DNA of 64,000 nt from positions 62,001 to 126,000 of the forward strand of contig NZ_LMPT01000005.1 of the NCBI RefSeq assembly GCF_001424425.1, written 5' to 3'. The translations under genes and the position numbers were made by a program. The notes below the pieces were generated by a model. The model saw only the letters and a list, made by a program, of their open reading frames with translations, was not told where the DNA came from and did not search any database. This document shows, in pieces, positions 8,291 through 17,298 of the stretch. Origin of the DNA: Acidovorax sp. Leaf191. Lineage in GTDB: Bacteria; Pseudomonadota; Gammaproteobacteria; Burkholderiales; Burkholderiaceae_C. Numbering within the stretch: position 1 is the stretch's first letter; each line of letters starts with the position of its first letter.

Positions 8291-10018
8291 ATGCCGGCCG
8301 CCTCCTCCTTCAAATCCTTGTCGATCTCCACCCGCCTGGCCCTGGGCTTTGGCTGCCTGCTGGTGCTGCTGCTGGCCGTGGCCGCGGTGGGCCAGTGGTC
8401 CATCGGCAAGGTGCACGACCAGATGCTCCAGATCACCGGTGCGGGCGCGAGCAAGGCCAAGCTGGTCAACGGCATGCTCGAGAGCGTGAGCGCCATCGGC
8501 ATCCAGGGCCGCTCGGCCGCGATGCTCAACGACATCGACCCCAAGCAGGCGCGCGAGCAGATCGTGAGCGTGGGCAAGACGCTGACCGAATACGCACGCC
8601 AGGAGGCCGCCCTGGCCGAGCTGCTCAAGCCCGACAGCGCCACGCCCGCCGAGGTCAAGCTGCTGGGTGAAGTGCAGGAGCTCGGCCGCAAGGCGCGCCC
8701 CGAACTGGACACGGCGATCAAGGCCGCCGACGACGGCGACACCGTGAGCGCATCGCTCGCGCTGATGACCCGCGTGGCCCCGGCAGAAACCGCCTGGCGC
8801 GCCAAGCTGCGCGAGCTCATCGACCTGCAGAACACGCTCAATGCCGAGGCCACCGCGTCGGCCGAAACCACGCAGAGCCGCTCGCGCGCCGTGGGCGGCC
8901 TGCTGGTGCTGCTGGCCATCGGCCTGGGGGCGCTGATCGCCTGGCGCATCACCTCCAGCATCACCGCGCCCATCGGGCGTGCGGTGGTGCTGGCCGAGCG
9001 CATCGCGCGCGGTGACCTCACCTCGACGGTGGAAGTGCGCATCCACGACGAAACCGGCCGCCTGCTGGAAGCCATCGCCGCCATGCAGGAGCGCCTGCGC
9101 ACGCTGGTGGGCGAGATCGGCCAGACAGCGGACTCCATCCTCGTGGCCAGCTCCGAAGTCGCCTCGGGCAACCTCGATCTGAGCCAGCGCACCGAGCAGA
9201 CGTCGCACAACCTGCAAAGCGCCGCCACGTCGCTCGTCGACCTGACCGGCACCGTGGCCCAAAGTGCCGACTCTGCCCGCCAGGCCAACCAGCTCGCCTC
9301 CACCGCATCGGACGCCGCCACGCGCGGCGGCGAGGTGGTGTCGCAGGTGGTGCGCACCATGGACACCATCAGCGCCAGCTCGCGCAAGATCGCCGACATC
9401 ATCAGCGTGATCGACGGCATCGCGTTCCAGACCAACATCCTGGCGCTGAACGCCGCGGTGGAAGCCGCCCGCGCCGGCGAGCAGGGCCGCGGCTTTGCGG
9501 TGGTGGCGGGCGAGGTGCGCAACCTGGCCGGCCGCTCGGCCAACGCCGCGCGCGAGATCAAGGCGCTGATCGGCGCCAGCGTCGACCAGGTGCAGGAGGG
9601 CAGCACGCTGGTGAACCATGCGGGCAAGACCATCGAGGAGCTGGTGCTGTCGGTGCGTCGCGTGTCCGACATCATGGGCGAGATCACCGCCGCCACGCAG
9701 GAGCAAAGCCAGCGCATCGGCCACGTGAGCCAGTCGGTGGGCGAGCTCGAAGAGATGACGCAGCAGAACGCCGCGCTGGTCGAGGAAGGCGCGGCCGCAG
9801 CCGACAGCCTGAAAGACCAGGCCGGGCGCCTCACGCAGATGGTGGGCGCGTTCCGCCTCTCGCGCAACGGCGGCGACGCCGACAGCTGGGAACCCCCGGC
9901 CATCGGCGCCCTGCCAGCATCCGCGCCCGTGCCGGCACCGGCTGCGCGCAGGCCCGGCACGGCCGCCCATCCGCTGCAGGCACCGCGCCGCAACCTGCCG
10001 TCGCTGCCGCGCCACTGA
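8291..10018 (+). CDS. Methyl-accepting chemotaxis protein
   Basis: A 575-residue transmembrane receptor. TM1 is about residues 16-38 ([19 protein letters not shown]), a four-helix-bundle-type periplasmic domain follows, TM2 is near residues 198-220 ([17 protein letters not shown]), then HAMP and the cytoplasmic coiled-coil signalling domain. The hairpin tip carries the highly conserved [20 protein letters not shown] and [15 protein letters not shown] that bind CheA/CheW. The C-terminus is Pro/Ala-rich with no clear CheR-binding pentapeptide. Its ligand is not predictable. It is transcribed alone and convergent with the Crp/Fnr gene. Confidence 0.93.
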   Translation: MPAASSFKSLSISTRLALGFGCLLVLLLAVAAVGQWSIGKVHDQMLQITGAGASKAKLVNGMLESVSAIGIQGRSAAMLNDIDPKQAREQIVSVGKTLTEYARQEAALAELLKPDSATPAEVKLLGEVQELGRKARPELDTAIKAADDGDTVSASLALMTRVAPAETAWRAKLRELIDLQNTLNAEATASAETTQSRSRAVGGLLVLLAIGLGALIAWRITSSITAPIGRAVVLAERIARGDLTSTVEVRIHDETGRLLEAIAAMQERLRTLVGEIGQTADSILVASSEVASGNLDLSQRTEQTSHNLQSAATSLVDLTGTVAQSADSARQANQLASTASDAATRGGEVVSQVVRTMDTISASSRKIADIISVIDGIAFQTNILALNAAVEAARAGEQGRGFAVVAGEVRNLAGRSANAAREIKALIGASVDQVQEGSTLVNHAGKTIEELVLSVRRVSDIMGEITAATQEQSQRIGHVSQSVGELEEMTQQNAALVEEGAAAADSLKDQAGRLTQMVGAFRLSRNGGDADSWEPPAIGALPASAPVPAPAARRPGTAAHPLQAPRRNLPSLPRH

Positions 10019-10129
10019 CGGCCCCCAGCGGGCTGGCGGGGCGCGCGGCGGCCTGTCTGCCTGCCCGTCCTCCTACCGGCCTACCGCCCCGGCCTGCGAC
10101 CGCGCAACGTCATCTCGCGGTGCGCCGGG

Positions 10130-10876
10130 TCACTCCGGGCCCTGCTGCGCCTGCAGCTGGAAAATGCTGGATCGCAACGCCGCCAGCTCCAGCACGCGCA
10201 GCCCGCCGTACTCCACGCGGATCGCGCCCTGCGCCTCCAGCGCCTTGAGCGCCTCGTTCACCCGCTGGCGCGACAGCCCCACCAGGTAGGCCAGCTCCTG
10301 CTGCGTGATGCGCAGCACCTCGCCCACCCCCGGGTACAGCACCGGATTGAACAGTGACGCCAGGCTGCGCGCCACGCGCACGTCGGGGTTGCCGAAGCGG
10401 TCGATCTCGCGCGCGGCGATGAACTGCCCCAGCCGCTCGTTGAGCTGGTTCATCACGAAACGGTTGAAGCCGATGGAGTGGTCCAGCAGCCAGTGGAAGG
10501 TGTCGATCGGCAGGCCCGCCACCACGCTCCTCCTCAGCGCCTGGATGTTGTAGCGGTAGGGCTCGCGCTTGAGCGCCGTGCCCTCGCCGAACCAGCCGCC
10601 CGGCGGCACGCCGGTGAAGGTCATCGTCTGGCCCTGCGCGTTGTCGCTGCTCATCTTGAGCAGGCCCTCCACCACGCCGAACCAGTACGTCACCGGCCGG
10701 CCCACGCGGCACACATAGTCGCCCGCCTTGGCATCGCCCACCAGCAGTGCCGCCACGGCGCGCTCGCGCTCGGGCGGCTGCAGCTGGTCCAGCCAGGGAA
10801 TGCCGCCGAGCTCGTCGGCCGTGGGCGGCCTGCGCCGTTGGTGCAGCGACAGGTCCTGGTGCGTGCGGGGGTCCAT
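10130..10876 (-). CDS. Crp/Fnr-family transcriptional regulator
   Basis: A 248-residue regulator. The N-terminal cyclic-nucleotide-binding-type beta-barrel (KAGDYVCRVGRPVTYWFGVVEG to GGWFGEGTAL) is followed by a long dimerisation helix and a winged helix. The winged helix is ITQQELAYLVGLSRQRVNEA, with wing GAIRVEYGGLRVLE. It lacks the N-terminal Cys cluster of Fnr, so it is not an Fe-S oxygen sensor. The recognition helix reads SRQRVNEAL, unlike Fnr (SRETVSRLL) or Crp, so a different operator is expected. It is divergent from the LIV-type receptor at 11031, and an 18-bp dyad at 10940-10957 in the shared intergenic region is the obvious candidate operator. The ATG at 10876 is preferred over an upstream TTG. 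Confidence 0.88.
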   Translation of the reverse strand: MDPRTHQDLSLHQRRRPPTADELGGIPWLDQLQPPERERAVAALLVGDAKAGDYVCRVGRPVTYWFGVVEGLLKMSSDNAQGQTMTFTGVPPGGWFGEGTALKREPYRYNIQALRRSVVAGLPIDTFHWLLDHSIGFNRFVMNQLNERLGQFIAAREIDRFGNPDVRVARSLASLFNPVLYPGVGEVLRITQQELAYLVGLSRQRVNEALKALEAQGAIRVEYGGLRVLELAALRSSIFQLQAQQGPE

Positions 10877-10939
10877 GGAGGGATGGGGTCGGTTCGGTGG
10901 GGCCGTCGGTCCGGCAGGTACGGGAAATCCTGAGACCAA

Positions 10940-10957
10940 TTGTCGTCAGAAAGACAG
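10940..10957. promoter_or_regulatory. Candidate Crp/Fnr operator (site 1)
   Basis: TTGTC-N8-GACAG: an inverted repeat with one mismatch in the outer position. It lies between the divergent Crp/Fnr gene and the LIV receptor gene, about 64 bases from the regulator's start and about 74 from the receptor's. The whole 18 bases closely match site 2 at 15191-15208, including the left spacer GTC. Assignment to this regulator is inference from position and from its altered recognition helix. Confidence 0.5.
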
Positions 10958-11030
10958 AAAAATGCCAATCTCCGCCGGATGATGGCGCCTCCCCGGGCCG
11001 CAGGCCCGGGTCCACCGAGGAGACAACAAC

Positions 11031-12254
11031 ATGAAAAACCAACGATCCACCGGGTGCGGCACAGCCACGGGCACCGGGCCCGGCCCCGCCGCGCCCGCCC
11101 ACCGCAGCGGCCTGGGCCGGCGGCAGCTGCTGGCGGGCGTGGCCGCACTGCCGGTGCTGGGGCTGGCGGCTTGGACCGGCCGGGCCCGCGCGCAGGACGG
11201 CGCCACGGTCCGCATCGCCCAGTCCACCGCGCTCACCGGCCCGCTGGGCGACCTGGGCTCGGCCATGCACCAGGGCGCGAAGGCGGCGTTCGCCGGCATC
11301 AACGCGCGCGGCGGCGTGAACGGCCGCACCATCGACCTCGTGACCCAGGACGACGCCTACGAGGTGCCCAAGGCGCTGGCCAACGTCGACCAATTCCTGG
11401 CCGACCGCGACGTCTTTGCGCTGTTCAACTGCATGGGCACGCCCATGATCGATGCCATGCTGCCCAAGGTGGTGGACAGCGGGATTCCGTTCTTCGCACC
11501 GTTCACGGGCGCGCAGCTCAGCCGCACCAAGAGCGCGCGCAATGTGTTCAACATCCGCGCCAGCTACGCCGACGAGGCCGAGAAACTGGTGCAGCACCTG
11601 TCCACCATCGGCATCCAGCGCATCGGCATCGTCTACCAGAACAACTCGTTCGGCAAAGAGGTGTTCAGCGCTGCCAAGCAGTCGATGGACCGGCTCAAGC
11701 TGCCCGAGGCCGTGGCGGTGACCGTGGAGAACAACGCCTCGGACGCGGGCAGCGCCGCCGCCAAGCTGGCCGCGGGCCACCTGGAGGCCATCGTGATCGG
11801 CCTGGCCGGCAAGCCCACGCTGGAGTTCGTCAAAGCCTTCCGGGCCTTGAAGCGCGGGGTGACGCTGTACGCGCTGTCGGTCATGGGCACGCCCGCCACC
11901 GTCAAGGCCCTGGGCGCCGATGCCACCGGCATGGCGATCTCGCAGGTCGTGCCCCTGCCGTCCAACGTGGTGATGCCGGTGGTGCGCGATTTTCAGGCCG
12001 CGTGGAAGGCCTCGGGCGCCACGGCCGAGCCGTCGCACCTGGCGCTGGAGGGCTACATCAACGCCCGCGTGTTCGCCGAGGCCCTGCAGCGCGCCGGCCG
12101 CAACCCCACGCGCGCGGCGTTCATCGACGCGAGCTGGAACCTGAAGAAGTGGGACCTGGGCGGCTTCGAGGTCAGCGCCAGCACGCCGGACCGCAATGCC
12201 TCGCGGTTTGTGGAGCTGACGCTGGTGGGGCGGGATGGCAGATTTATTAAATGA
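11031..12254 (+). CDS. LIV-type ABC transporter periplasmic binding protein
   Basis: A 407-residue Peripla_BP_6 protein. The leader GRRQLLAGVAALPVLGL has a twin-arginine pair and ends in RARA|QD, so Tat export is possible. The mature part begins VRIAQSTALTGPLGDLGSAM, the typical ligand-loop start of leucine/aromatic receptor proteins, followed by GAKAAFAGINARGGVNGR and RIGIVYQNNSFGKE. No permease or ATPase is adjacent, so it may use the LIV-type system encoded from 17295 to 22859. It is divergent from the Crp/Fnr gene and shares its candidate operator. The ligand is unknown; a carboxylic or aromatic acid is likely from the setting. Confidence 0.88.
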   Translation: MKNQRSTGCGTATGTGPGPAAPAHRSGLGRRQLLAGVAALPVLGLAAWTGRARAQDGATVRIAQSTALTGPLGDLGSAMHQGAKAAFAGINARGGVNGRTIDLVTQDDAYEVPKALANVDQFLADRDVFALFNCMGTPMIDAMLPKVVDSGIPFFAPFTGAQLSRTKSARNVFNIRASYADEAEKLVQHLSTIGIQRIGIVYQNNSFGKEVFSAAKQSMDRLKLPEAVAVTVENNASDAGSAAAKLAAGHLEAIVIGLAGKPTLEFVKAFRALKRGVTLYALSVMGTPATVKALGADATGMAISQVVPLPSNVVMPVVRDFQAAWKASGATAEPSHLALEGYINARVFAEALQRAGRNPTRAAFIDASWNLKKWDLGGFEVSASTPDRNASRFVELTLVGRDGRFIK

Positions 12255-12350
12255 CCCCCTGAGCCGCTGCGCGTCTTCCCCCAAGGGGGACGCACCCGGT
12301 GGCCCGGCAAAGCCGGTTCCACGGGTGCACTCGCGGTGGCGGCGTGGGGG
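12255..12350 (+). repeat. Family-B intergenic repeat, copy 1
   Basis: Begins one base after the receptor's stop codon with CCCCCTGAGCCGCTGCGC, followed by a CTTCCCCC/GGGGGACG hairpin and a second small hairpin GCCCGGC-AAA-GCCGG. Three relatives occur at about 20305, 21817 and 22863, each right after a stop codon of an ABC-transporter gene. Probably a REP-like element that folds in the mRNA. Confidence 0.7.
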
Positions 12351-12389
12351 TTTGGAGGGTGGCGGGCTATAGTGGGCGTTTTCTGCAGC

Positions 12390-12450
12390 GCTATTTATTT
12401 GATAGCTGCTAGCGCTTGCCAGACAAGCGGTAGCAGGCCTTTTTTATTCA
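12390..12450 (+). terminator. Family-A palindromic repeat acting as terminator
   Basis: Left arm CTGCTAGCGCTTG (12406-12418) pairs with CAAGCGGTAGCAG (12424-12436) with one mismatch, followed by GGCC and six T (12440-12445). It lies between the convergent receptor gene and gspB. The sequence TTTGATAGCTGCTAGCGCTT belongs to a repeat family with copies at about 7919, 23002, 24511, 33175 and 35036. Confidence 0.65.
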
Positions 12451-12455
12451 AAACC

Positions 12456-13280
12456 CTATTGCGACGCAACGCCGTAGCGGTAGCCGCGGAAGGTCCAGAC
12501 GGTGCGGCCGGGCTCGACGCGTTCGAGCACCAGGCCGGGGGCGGCCAGGTCGCCCTCGTGCAGGACCTGGCCGTTGACGATGGCCATGCGGTAGGCCGGG
12601 TTGTTCGAGTGCGTGGCGCCGCTGATCTTGAGCGTGGGCAGCTGTGTGCGCACCGACTCGGGCAGGTCGGCCTGTGCGAACACAGGGCCGCCGGAGGGCG
12701 CGGCGACGGGCTGGTCGGCCGCGGGGCGCTGTGCGGCGGCGGGCTCGCGCGGGGCGGGTTCGGCGCGCGCGCGGGTGGGCTCCGGCAGGGGTGCGGGCAG
12801 GCGGGCGGCGGGCGGCTGCGACGGCGGCGCTGCGGCCACGGGCCGCTCGCGCGGGGGCGCTGCGGGGCGCTTGTCCACGGCACGCGGCTCGGGCGATGCA
12901 GGTGCGGCCGCCACCACGGGCGGTGGCGCGGGGGCCGCTGCGGGGGGAGCGATGGGCGCAGGCGCTGCGGCCACCATGGGTGCCTGTGCAGCAGGCGCGG
13001 TGGTGGACGTGGCCGCGGGCACGGGCGGCGTGGTGGCGGCCGCCACGGTGGCGGCGGCCGGAGCCGATGGCCGCGGCTGCATCACCCACCAGGTTCCGGC
13101 CACGGCCAGCACCGCCACTGCGGCGGCACAGGCCACGCCGATCCACAGGCCGGAGGCGCCGCTGCGCCCCGCCGCGGGCGACAGCCCGGCCGTGGGCGCT
13201 GCATGCGTGTGCAGGCCGGGCACAGCGCCCCGGCCCCGTTCGGCGTCTGCGCGCCGCAGCGCATCAAGGATGTACGACAT
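12456..13280 (-). CDS. gspB: General secretion pathway protein GspB
   Basis: A 274-residue inner-membrane protein. The cytosolic N-terminus MSYILDALRRADAERGRG is the family hallmark; a TM segment is near residues 45-65 (WIGVACAAAVAVLAVAGTWW). A long Ala/Pro-rich periplasmic linker follows, and the C-terminal GspB domain (about 215-274) contains LKISGATHSNNPAYRMAI and GQVLHEGDLAAPGLVLE. With ExeA/GspA it helps place the type II secretin through the peptidoglycan. Its start is one base after the ExeA stop, so the two form an operon; the remaining type II secretion genes are not in the window. Confidence 0.87.
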   Translation of the reverse strand: MSYILDALRRADAERGRGAVPGLHTHAAPTAGLSPAAGRSGASGLWIGVACAAAVAVLAVAGTWWVMQPRPSAPAAATVAAATTPPVPAATSTTAPAAQAPMVAAAPAPIAPPAAAPAPPPVVAAAPASPEPRAVDKRPAAPPRERPVAAAPPSQPPAARLPAPLPEPTRARAEPAPREPAAAQRPAADQPVAAPSGGPVFAQADLPESVRTQLPTLKISGATHSNNPAYRMAIVNGQVLHEGDLAAPGLVLERVEPGRTVWTFRGYRYGVASQ

Positions 13281-13281
13281 A

Positions 13282-15045
13282 TCAGTTTCCGTTGCGCAGG
13301 CGCGGCTCGTTCACGCCGGTGGCGCGGTTGAGCAGCATGAGGGTCAGGGGGCCAGCGCGTCCATCGGGCGTCACGCCCTGGGCCAGCTGGAAGCGGTGGA
13401 TGCGCGACTGGCGCAGCGCGGGCGTCATGGCCTTGGCGGGCGCGGCACCCGTGCCGCCTGCGGCCTTGCTGGCCAGCCGCTGGTCGAGCCAGGCGGCGCC
13501 CGCCGGCGACTCCGCGATGTCGCCCCGCTCGGGCATGCCCTCGGGGGTGCGCCACAGCGTGGCGATGTCGCCGCGCCAGGCCTGGGCGAGTTCGGCCACC
13601 GGCACCTGCAGGGTGCGGCCCGCGCCCTCCAGCGTGGCGGTGTCGTTGTCGAGGCCGCGCAGCACCACCGAGACCGGTGCCTCCGCGTCTTCGGACGCAT
13701 ACAGCGCCAGCAGCACGGGCCGGTCGATCTGGCGCACCAGGTTCAGGCCCGCGCGGCGGTTGCGGTAGCAGCGCAGGCCGTCGCGCGGCAGGGTGGCGCA
13801 GGCGTCTGCGCCAGCGGGCAGGGTCACGCCCCACGCCAACGCCAGCGCCTGCCAGGCACCCGCATCGCTGGCGGGCTGGGCCTGCACGAACTGCTCCAGG
13901 GCCGACGCAGGCACGGCCGCCGCGCCGGCGCCGGCTGCGGAACGTGCAGGCGATGCTGCCGCTGTGTTGGTGGCCGTGGTGGCTGCCGATGCAGACGCTG
14001 CTGCAGGCCGCGTGGTGGGCGATGCCGATGCGGCCGATGCCGCGCCGCGCGCCGTGGGTGCGGCGGCGGCACCGGCCCCCGCCGTGCCCGCAGGCGGCAC
14101 CGGCCACACGCCCAGCGCCCAGCCTGCGGCCGCCACGGCCGCCGCGCCCGCCACCGCGCCGATGCCTGCGGACGCCCAGCGCGGCAGGGCGCGCGCTCCT
14201 TGCCAGGCCCGGCCTGACGCGGGCGCATCGAACACCTCGCGCGCGGCCCGGTTCACGATGGTCTTGGTGACCTGGCGCGCACCCGCCGCGTAGGCGCCCA
14301 GCAGCGCCCGGTCGCACAGCAGGTTGATGCGCCGCGGGATGCCGTGCGAGAGCTTGTGCACGCGCTGGATGGCGCGCCGGTCGAACGGCAGCGGGCCGTT
14401 GAGCCCCGCCACCGCCAGGCGGTGGGCGATGTACTGGTGCGTCTCCTGCGGCGTGAGCGCCCCCAGGTGAAAGCGTGCGATCACGCGCTGCGCGAGCTGC
14501 TCCATCGCCGGTTGCGCCACCATGGCGCGCAGCTCGGGCTGGCCGATCAGGATGATCTGCAGCAGCTTGCGCTCGCTGGTCTCGAGGTTGGTGAGCAGGC
14601 GCAGTTGCTCCAGCACATCGGCCGACAGGTTCTGCGCCTCGTCGATGATGAGCACCGTGTTGCGCCCGGCGCCGTGGGCGGCCAGCAGCGATGCGTTCAG
14701 CGGGTCGATGTAGTCCTTGACCGTCTCCACGCCGCCCGGCACGGTGGGCTTGTGCGGCACGCCGAACTCGTCGCAGATGGAATGCAGCAGCTCCTGCACC
14801 GTGAGCTTGGGGTTGAAGATGTAGGCCACGTTGCAGTGCTGCGGGATCTGCTCCAGAAAGCAGCGGCACACGGTGGTCTTGCCCGCGCCGACCTCGCCCG
14901 TCAGCAGCACGAAGCCCCCGCCTGCATCGAGCCCGTACAGCAGGTGGGCCAGCGCCTCGCGGTGGCGCTCGCTCATGAACAAATAGCGCGGGTCGGGGGC
15001 GATGGAAAACGGCGGATGCTGAAGACCGAAAAACGGGGCGTACAT
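13282..15045 (-). CDS. gspA: ExeA/GspA-type AAA ATPase with peptidoglycan-binding tail
   Basis: A 587-residue protein. The cytosolic AAA domain starts MYAPFFGLQHPPFSIAPDPR, with Walker A GEVGAGKTT near residue 50 and Walker B VLIIDEAQNL. A TM segment (about residues 283-307) leads to an Ala/Thr-rich periplasmic linker. The C-terminus (SRIHRFQLAQGVTPDGRAGP) is a peptidoglycan_binding_1 repeat. This is the full ExeA architecture: ATPase in the cytosol, peptidoglycan binding in the periplasm, working with GspB (next gene). The ATG at 15045 is chosen because the family starts with this MY..FF sequence. Site 2 of the candidate Crp/Fnr operator lies 146 bases upstream but more probably serves the divergent ligase operon. 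Confidence 0.88.
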   Translation of the reverse strand: MYAPFFGLQHPPFSIAPDPRYLFMSERHREALAHLLYGLDAGGGFVLLTGEVGAGKTTVCRCFLEQIPQHCNVAYIFNPKLTVQELLHSICDEFGVPHKPTVPGGVETVKDYIDPLNASLLAAHGAGRNTVLIIDEAQNLSADVLEQLRLLTNLETSERKLLQIILIGQPELRAMVAQPAMEQLAQRVIARFHLGALTPQETHQYIAHRLAVAGLNGPLPFDRRAIQRVHKLSHGIPRRINLLCDRALLGAYAAGARQVTKTIVNRAAREVFDAPASGRAWQGARALPRWASAGIGAVAGAAAVAAAGWALGVWPVPPAGTAGAGAAAAPTARGAASAASASPTTRPAAASASAATTATNTAAASPARSAAGAGAAAVPASALEQFVQAQPASDAGAWQALALAWGVTLPAGADACATLPRDGLRCYRNRRAGLNLVRQIDRPVLLALYASEDAEAPVSVVLRGLDNDTATLEGAGRTLQVPVAELAQAWRGDIATLWRTPEGMPERGDIAESPAGAAWLDQRLASKAAGGTGAAPAKAMTPALRQSRIHRFQLAQGVTPDGRAGPLTLMLLNRATGVNEPRLRNGN

Positions 15046-15190
15046 ACCCCTGAGGATACCCCTGGCCCGTGACGCGCCCTCTGGCGGCCCGGGCGGTGAC
15101 CCTTCGGCCCGCAGCGGAACGCGGCGGCCCGCACCCGGGGCGCGCCGTGTCCGTGGGGAGGGTTTCACCCACCGAGGAGTTTCCCGTAAA

Positions 15191-15208
15191 TTGTCGTCGG
15201 CAAGACAA
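15191..15208. promoter_or_regulatory. Candidate Crp/Fnr operator (site 2)
   Basis: TTGTC-GTCGGCAA-GACAA: a perfect 5-bp inverted repeat with 8-base spacing, preceded by AAA. It lies in the 306-base gap between exeA and the acyl-CoA ligase, 144 bases before the ligase ATG. It matches site 1 at 10940-10957 in 15 of 18 positions. The rest of the gap has no gene; GACGTCA at 15212-15218 is a further small palindrome. Confidence 0.5.
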
Positions 15209-15351
15209 GATGACGTCAAAGTGGGTTCTAGCATTCATTCCAACGCGCTGCCTGCCTACCTGCTGCCCCCTGGCGGCGAGCGATCCCGGCTGTCGCCGGA
15301 TCGACCCGCCGCAGGCCAGCCTGGGCGCCCCTTGTCACACCGAGGACCGGA

Positions 15352-17298
15352 ATGAAGACCACGTTCCCGCAACTACTGCTCCGGCACGCCGCCGAACGCC
15401 CCACCGCGCCCGCCCTGCGTGAAAAGGAGTACGGCATCTGGCAGACCCACACCTGGGCCGACCTGGCGCAGCTGGTGGAGCACGTCGCCGCCGGCCTGCA
15501 CCAGGCGGGCCTTGCGCGCCACGAGCACATGGTGGTGATCGGCGCCAACCGCCCGCGCCTGTACGCCACCATGCTCGCCGCGCAGTCGCTGGGCGCCATC
15601 CCCGTGCCGCTGTACCAGGATGCGGTGTCGGCGGAATGCATCTTCCCGCTCAACAACGCCGAGGTGCGCTTTTGCCTGGTGGAAGACCAGGAGCAGGTCG
15701 ACAAGATGCTGGAGATCCGCGAGCAGTGCCCGCAGATCGAGCGCATCTACTTCGACGACCCGCGCGGCCTGCGCAACTATGCCGAGCAGGGCCTCGACTC
15801 CCTGGACGCACTGATCGCCGCCGGCCAGGCCTACGTGGCCCGGCACCCCGGGTGGTTCCGCGCCCAGGTGGCCCAGGCCAGCCCCGACGATGTGGCCGCG
15901 ATGTTCTTCACCTCGGGCACCACGGGCAACCCCAAGGGCGTGGTCCACACGCACAGCACGCTGCTCGACCGCGCCTCCGCCGGCGCCGAGTTCGACAGGC
16001 TCACCAGCAGCGAGGAAGTGCTGGCCTACCTGCCCCCGGCCTGGATCGGGCAGAACATCTTCAGCTACGCGCAGTGGCTGGCTTGCGGCTACGTGGTCAA
16101 CTGCCCCGAGTCGGCCAGCACCGTGACCATCGACCTCAAGGAAGTGGGCCCCACCTACTACTTCGCGCCGCCGCGTATTTTTGAAGGCCTGCTGACCAGC
16201 GTGATGATCCGCATGGAAGACGCGGGCACCATCAAGCGCAAGATGTTCGAGGCCTGCATGGCCGTGGCAAAGCGCGTGGGCCCGGCCTTGATGGATGGCG
16301 AACCCGTGGGCCTGCTCGACCGCATCAAGTACACGCTGGGCAATGTGCTGGTGTACGGCCCACTGCGCAACAACCTGGGGTTCAGCCGCGTGCGCGTGGC
16401 CTACACCGCGGGCGAGGCCATCGGGCCGGACCTGTTCACCTTCTACCGCTCCATCGGCATCAACTTGAAGCAGCTGTACGGCTCCACCGAGACCGCCGTG
16501 TTCGTCTGCCTGCAGCCCGACAACCAGGCCCGCGCCGACACGGTGGGCGTGCCGATCCGCGGCGTGGAGATCAAGGTGGCCGACAACGGCGAGATCCTCG
16601 TCAAGTCCGCCGGCCTGCTCAAGGAGTACTACAAGAACCCCACGGCCACGGCCGAGGTGCTGACGGCCGACGGCTGGTACCACACCAGCGATGCGGGCTT
16701 CCTCGACGCGCACGGACACCTGAAGATCATCGACCGCGTCAAGGACGTGGGCCGCATCAGGGGCGGCGCCAACGACGGCGCCATGTTCGCGCCCAAGTAT
16801 GTGGAGAACAAGCTCAAGTTCTTCCCGCACATCAAGGAAGTGGTCGCCCTGGGCGACGGCCGCGAGAAGGTGTGCGTGATGGTCAACATCGACTTCGACG
16901 CCGTGGGTAACTGGGCCGAGCGCCGCAACCTGCCCTACGCGGGCTACACCGACCTGGCGCAAAAGCCCGAGGTGTACGAGCTGATCCGCGAGTGCGTGGA
17001 AAAGGTCAACGCGGACCTGGCCACCGACGCCATGCTGGCCGGCAGCCAGGTCAGCCGCTTCCTGGTGCTGCACAAGGAGCTCGATGCCGACGACGGCGAG
17101 CTCACCCGCACCAACAAGGTCCGCCGCGGCTTCATCGCCGACAAGTACGGCGTGCTGGTCGAGGCCCTGTACGCAGGCCGCACCGAGCAGTTCATCGAGA
17201 CCCAGGTCAAGTTCGAGGACGGCCGTACCGGCAGCGTGAGCGCCACGCTCAAGCTGTCCGACACCAAGACGTTCACCCCCGTGAAGACCGCCGCATGA
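15352..17298 (+). CDS. AMP-dependent acyl-CoA ligase (long-chain/aryl type)
   Basis: A 648-residue ANL-superfamily ligase that activates a carboxylic acid to its CoA thioester through an acyl-AMP. Motifs: P-loop FFTSGTTGNPKGVVHTHS (about residues 184-201), A5 LKQLYGSTETAVF, A7/A8 GWYHTSDAGFLDAHGHLKII then DRVKDVGRIRGG. The length and the insertions resemble FadD15/ACSBG-type long-chain ligases more than short benzoate ligases. It is the first gene of an operon with LIV-type ABC genes: its stop overlaps the next start (ATGA). The arrangement suggests uptake of an acid followed by immediate CoA activation. The substrate is not known. Confidence 0.88.
   Translation: MKTTFPQLLLRHAAERPTAPALREKEYGIWQTHTWADLAQLVEHVAAGLHQAGLARHEHMVVIGANRPRLYATMLAAQSLGAIPVPLYQDAVSAECIFPLNNAEVRFCLVEDQEQVDKMLEIREQCPQIERIYFDDPRGLRNYAEQGLDSLDALIAAGQAYVARHPGWFRAQVAQASPDDVAAMFFTSGTTGNPKGVVHTHSTLLDRASAGAEFDRLTSSEEVLAYLPPAWIGQNIFSYAQWLACGYVVNCPESASTVTIDLKEVGPTYYFAPPRIFEGLLTSVMIRMEDAGTIKRKMFEACMAVAKRVGPALMDGEPVGLLDRIKYTLGNVLVYGPLRNNLGFSRVRVAYTAGEAIGPDLFTFYRSIGINLKQLYGSTETAVFVCLQPDNQARADTVGVPIRGVEIKVADNGEILVKSAGLLKEYYKNPTATAEVLTADGWYHTSDAGFLDAHGHLKIIDRVKDVGRIRGGANDGAMFAPKYVENKLKFFPHIKEVVALGDGREKVCVMVNIDFDAVGNWAERRNLPYAGYTDLAQKPEVYELIRECVEKVNADLATDAMLAGSQVSRFLVLHKELDADDGELTRTNKVRRGFIADKYGVLVEALYAGRTEQFIETQVKFEDGRTGSVSATLKLSDTKTFTPVKTAA

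Noticed and set aside
8165-10015. Long minus-strand open frame opposite the chemotaxis receptor
   Set aside because: Shadow of a clearly conserved receptor on the plus strand.
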